Part shown: piece after piece, positions 61,194-64,000 of the stretch
Numbering within the stretch: position 1 is the first letter of the stretch
Layout of the letters: every line of letters begins with the position of its first letter
Assembly (NCBI RefSeq): GCF_901933205.1
Contig: NC_044601.1
Span: 32,030,352 to 32,094,351 of the forward strand
Length of the DNA: 64,000 nucleotides
Reading direction: 5' to 3'
From: Camarhynchus parvulus
Taxonomy: Eukaryota > Chordata > Aves > Passeriformes > Thraupidae
The notes under the pieces: generated by a model
Told to the model about the DNA's origin: nothing
Databases searched by the model: none
What the model saw: only the letters and a program-made list of their open reading frames with translations
Made by a program: the position numbers and the translations under genes

Positions 61194-64000
61194 TGCTTGT
61201 GCTTGAGATTATTAGCATTGTTATTACTGGTTATTTGGGAAGGCTTTATGACTTACTGTCATTCTTGATTAGGGTAATATGGAGCAATAAATTATGCTTG
61301 TTTTTCACATCTGTCCATACACTGTTGGGTAAAGGAAAGAAAAGCGAACTAACTGCTTTGGAGATGGTGGTCTAACTGTGACTGACCAGAGGGAGAGCTG
61401 CTTGGTGTAGTTCAACTTTGAAACCAAAACTGCGACCTGCTAACAGGTAAGGACAATTTCAGCATAAGAAGTAGCAGCCTGAGTTTGTGCAAGGTATCGT
61501 GGTATCTGGGGATCCACCTTCGTGCTTAGTGAGTGATTGCCAGGAGCAGGCACTGTGCAGTCTGAATACAGTGCTATCAGCACTTGAAGAAAAAAGTGAG
61601 CAATGCAGTAAAATGTGTTTCACAGGTGACAGGATAGATAGTAAGGATGTAGATCCAGAGAGCTGTATATCTTTTCTTATTTTAGGAGAGTGGAAGATAA
61701 AACATCTTTTAAAGAAGAGCTCTGCTTTACTTTCTTCCCGAAAGCTTTTCCCCTTGTACATTCCATTTGTACATGCAGAGAGAAATGCTGGGACAGTCTG
61801 GAGCAATATCAAGACTGTCCACACCTGATTTGTTCTGACCAGCAAGCCCATGGTTTGGAAGTGATAGCTGAGCTGGCAATTTTTAGTCCCTCTTTTTCTC
61901 TTTTTAGATATGATGCACTTTATTATTATTTAACTAAATGGGATCTTTGGCAGCTTTGTGTCACAGATGCTTTAGTGCTTTGTGCCTAAAGATGCTTTAG
62001 TTTTCCATTGTATCTTCATATACTGAACTGTTACATGGCACATCACTGTTTTAAATTATGAAGTTCCTTTTAACAAAGGCTTCTGGACAGTAGTTTTCAT
62101 CTGATGTAACCTTGCAACCACATCTGTATGGCTGAAACAATTCACGTATGGTAATTTATTTGTTGCATTCATACAATGGTTTTGTTTGGTAAAAAATTGA
62201 ATGTGAGTTACAATTGAAGATTTTTTGGTGACAAAGTTGAGCAAATCTGTTTAACTGGGACCAAGCATTGAGCCATTCCTCCAACATGTGCTGTTACTGG
62301 AGGACATCCAGAAACTAAGGTGTTTTTAACCAAAAAGGTTATAGGGAAATGTCTTTAGTAAAACTGAATGGGAAACAGTTTTGCACTTCAGAACAGCTGG
62401 TAACAGAAGATCTAGCTTGCCTATAAAAATATATCAGTCGACTTCTGCCACAGTCAGCCAATGTTTAAGGGACAGACACAAGGGCAGATCCCTTGATCTT
62501 GCACTCATGTGTGAAAGAGACCAGAGAGATCAAGATTTAACATGCAACCCTTAGAAGAGAGTCCACTCTGAAAGAAGCATGGATGTGGACAAAGGGAGCA
62601 TGCAAGAAACCACAGAGAATATTCTTCTTTTTCTTTTAGGCTTGACATGGTGCTGTGCTCTTCAGGGAGCTACCAGGTCTTCCTGGATTGAGCTTGGCAC
62701 TAGGCAAAAGAAGCACTAAAAAAAAGCATAAATGTTGTGTATATGACAGGACTAGATACTGGTGGGTGATGGGAAAGAAAGTGCGTGAGAAAACACATAA
62801 GGAGCCAAGAAAATGATTTTTTTTTTTTTTTGCCTGTGAAATAGAAAGACAGTGTGTGTGTAAGCTATTTTACTAGCCCTTATATGTAGGGGAAAAAGTG
62901 AGTAATTAAAGGACATAGATTTGAAAGGAAGGAGAAGACACAATGCAGGAAACAGAGTATGTGTCTGAACATAAAATTTAATTACAGTAGCCATTAAAGT
63001 ACAGTGAAAAAATAGCACAAGAAATACCAGGAAAGAAATCACAGGAAGAAAGGAAGAATTGAAAAATATTTAATAAAAAGTAACTGAAGGACTAGCATAG
63101 GGCATAATTTATGCCCTGGATACAGAATACTTCATAATGCCATTCAAGAAACAATGGAAACATGTTTTGAAAAAACATTTCTGTAGCACTGCATCCCACT
63201 ACTTTACCTGGGTGCTGCTGAAGGACCAAATGCCAAGGTAATGCTAAAATATTTTTTCTTTTGCTTGATTTTTATCAGAGCCCAAAATACCTACATCTTT
63301 TTCGTATTGGTTTGCCCCCAGCCTGCATGGTAAATATCTAATCAGCTACTGTGTTACAGGGATTTTGTGGTTTTGAACTCAGTAAAACATACAGGAGATA
63401 TCTTTAATAAGCAAAATGGTGGTACCAATGCTATCACACATCTGAATTTATCTTTTTGTGGTTAAAATGTCCTCCAATTACAAAAAGTTGGCAGTCAGCA
63501 GGAACTTTTGCAGTCTTGCCCCACCTTTTGTTCCTTCTCGCTTTCAATGTCTAGCTTCTGCTCCATTTAGGTACTGATGACAAATTTAGACCATGGAAAA
63601 ACTAAAGGAAACTAAGGAAATCTATCTCCTTTTAATAGCATCATACCAATGCATTTAATTTTTCACACAAACTTTGTTACAAAATTATGTATTTAAACCA
63701 AAATCATATATCCCAGATAAAATTATGTTTCAGAGTTTTTCCTAGTTTATTCATACAAATATGAAGTTAGACACTGTAATGATGTCACTGATGTGTAAAA
63801 TTGCTGAACTACAGCGTTTTGTTGCATTAGTTCCCAGCTCTGTTTAAATCTTCCCAGATTTAAAATGCATCTCCAAAATTAGGTCTGAAGTATATGGGAG
63901 TCACTGATTCAGCAGATATTGAAAGGCTCAGTGACACAAGAAGGCAAAAGCCTTGGAAGCTGAGATAGAAAACACTGAAGAAGCAGACCTTGAATGTTCT
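61194..64000. other. Intergenic sequence to the right edge
   Basis: AT-rich with a somewhat GC-richer part at 61380-62000 that supports overlapping frames on both strands (130 codons minus at 61459-61851; 113 codons plus at 61487-61828) but no recognised domain. A run of 15 T lies at 62817-62831. No repeat family or gene was recognised. Confidence 0.5.

Noticed and set aside
1..64000. CRISPR arrays, tRNA or rRNA genes, and bacterial-type operons
   Set aside because: Nothing of the kind was seen; the window is vertebrate intronic and intergenic DNA.

Overview
The window looks like a piece of a bird genome. It is AT-rich and CpG-poor, it carries several 5'-truncated CR1 LINE fragments (two with the octamer-like tail typical of avian CR1), and it carries degraded endogenous-retrovirus LTR pieces of kinds I recognise from avian genomes. 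Its one well-supported gene is an avian-type vertebrate CHSY3 (chondroitin sulfate synthase 3), read on the + strand. CHSY3 is, as far as I recall, Z-linked in chicken, so this may be Z-chromosome DNA; that is inference.

Layout: positions 1-54615 are read as the downstream part of the last, very long CHSY3 intron. I found no coding exon in it. It is mostly unique AT-rich sequence with CR1 fragments near 5.6, 36.8, 37.6, 40.9, 44.5 and 50.5 kb, a probable solo LTR at 11.3-11.8 kb, two diverged LTR pieces apparently of one family at 20.7 and 32.5 kb, and short tandem repeats and palindromes. At 54616 a strong splice acceptor opens the terminal CHSY3 exon, which codes for 521 residues and stops at 56181. 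It encodes the linker and the complete C-terminal GalNAc-transferase domain with its DVD motif. The N-terminal GlcA-transferase half lies in exons to the left of this window.

A 3'UTR of about 1.15 kb follows, with an AATAAA at 57311 and a GT microsatellite downstream that sits in the loop of a 14-bp perfect inverted repeat, a plausible 3'-end signal. From about 57.4 kb to the right edge I see only intergenic DNA: low-complexity tracts and two less AT-rich stretches (59.1-59.8 and 61.4-62.0 kb) that I cannot identify.

I do not see a new gene system here. The points most worth a second look are the hairpin-embedded GT tract at the presumed poly(A) site, the LTR copies, and a few unexplained GC-richer islands inside the intron.
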